Notes under the pieces: generated by a model
The model's database searches: none
What the model was told of the DNA's origin: nothing
Seen by the model: the letters and a program-made list of their open reading frames with translations, nothing else
From: Pictodentalium vernedei
Taxonomy: Eukaryota; Mollusca; Scaphopoda; Dentaliida; Dentaliidae
Length of the DNA stretch: 64,000 nucleotides
Direction of reading: 5' to 3'
Assembly: GCA_031216915.1 (NCBI GenBank)
Contig: CM062296.1
Coordinates: forward strand, 57,348,584 to 57,412,583
Part shown: in pieces, positions 63,438 to 64,000 of the stretch
How the letters are laid out: each line of letters opens with the position of its first letter
Numbering within the stretch: position 1 is the stretch's first letter
Position numbers and translations under genes: made by a program

Positions 63438-64000
63438 AGTTCGAGCTCACCTGTACATGTACGTGTACGTGTACATGTACACCTCCATAGGATTTAGTGT
63501 TAAAATCGTGTACGTGTACAAGATTTTAACGATTTTTTAGGGTGAGCTCGTATTTTTTTAACACTGAATTGTATCCTAGACGCGCGTAGTTTTACGTACA
63601 CGTACATGTACCGTTTTGATTGAAATCGGCAAATGAGTTTTCCCCATAGGATTCAGTGTTAAAAAAATACGAGCTCACCCTAAAAATCGTTAAAATATTG
63701 TACACGTACACGATTTTAACACTAAATCCTATGGAGGTGTACATGTACACGTACACGGAGATCCACTTGAGGATTTTAGGTCGGAAATCGACTCGCGTGA
63801 AGAGGTTGTGTTCGAACTCTCAAACCCACCGTCGCGTTTCTCGAAGTGAGATTAGCGCACGTTATTGCGAGGTGATCTTGATAAGCGCTTGATGGAAATG
63901 TTTTGAGTGAAGAGTGTTGCCGGGTGTTAGAATCTGCAAACTCACTGTTACGTTTTCCTGAAGTAAAAACTAACACATGTTATCGTTATGACTGAATGAG
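63438..64000 (+). mobile_element. Polinton C, terminal part only
   Basis: From about 63438 (AGTTCGAGCTCACC) the sequence contains the same modules as the Polinton B inverted repeat: GTACATGTACACCTCCATAG, GGATTTAGTGTTAAAATCG, CCCCATAGGATTCAGTGTT and AAATCGACTCG. Its inner end (63940-64000) matches Polinton A near 3220-3290 in reverse. The exact terminus is uncertain, because the AGTAGGTAATAAA start of A and B is not present; ATTGAG (63432-63437) would be the duplication if 63438 is right. Confidence 0.75.
63473..63750. repeat. Large hairpin inside the Polinton C end
   Basis: The arms (about 63473-63567 and 63648-63747) are nearly perfect inverted repeats of about 95 bases that include ACCTCCATAGGATTTAGTG and GGGTGAGCTCGTATTTTT. 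They enclose an 80-base loop with CGCGCGTAG and GTACACGTACATGTAC. Confidence 0.85.

Overview
The window is a piece of an animal genome, most likely a marine invertebrate (no single species can be named from the sequence). The evidence is two superposed kinds of DNA: a sparse host gene with real introns (three exons of a class A G-protein-coupled receptor on the minus strand at 45352-58383), and a very heavy load of mobile DNA. Nothing in it is bacterial.

Left half (1-26661). Two Polintons (Mavericks; large virus-like DNA transposons related to adintoviruses) lie head to head. Polinton A (1-3880) runs off the left edge; only its terminus and four genes are visible. Polinton B (8190-26433) is complete: 18,244 bp, about 480-bp terminal inverted repeats, and a perfect 6-bp target duplication (GACATG). 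It sits inside the coding region of an older non-LTR retrotransposon (4926-8189 and 26440-26661), whose reading frame resumes exactly after the target duplication. Polinton B carries the virion and replication set: packaging ATPase, penton-like minor capsid protein, PX/pVI-like membrane-active protein, hexon-like major capsid protein, adenain-like protease, protein-primed family B DNA polymerase, a fibre-like repeat protein, and one gene joining a zinc ribbon, a phospholipase A2 domain and the DDE integrase. Several small unassigned genes accompany these. Most larger genes in A and B are broken by stops or frameshifts, so these are decayed copies.

Right half (26662-63437). This is intron and intergenic DNA filled with small non-autonomous elements: a Tc1 element (38234-39797), four hAT-type elements (three with clear 8-bp duplications), a TTAA-ended foldback family with about ten copies, a second foldback family with AGGGTTTAAT ends, three TA-flanked MITEs, tRNA-derived SINEs, tandem repeats and small local duplications. 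Host-like coding pieces are a SAP/SWIM-type exon (28428-28936), a transposase-like C-terminal piece (27426-27572) and the receptor exons. At the right edge (about 63438-64000) a third Polinton end begins.

How the parts relate: in Polinton B the polymerase and integrase serve replication and insertion; ATPase, protease, the capsid proteins, the PX-like protein and the phospholipase domain fit a virion assembly and entry programme. Gene blocks are convergent, with hairpins between converging ends and near-identical AT-rich blocks upstream of several starts, which look like shared promoters.
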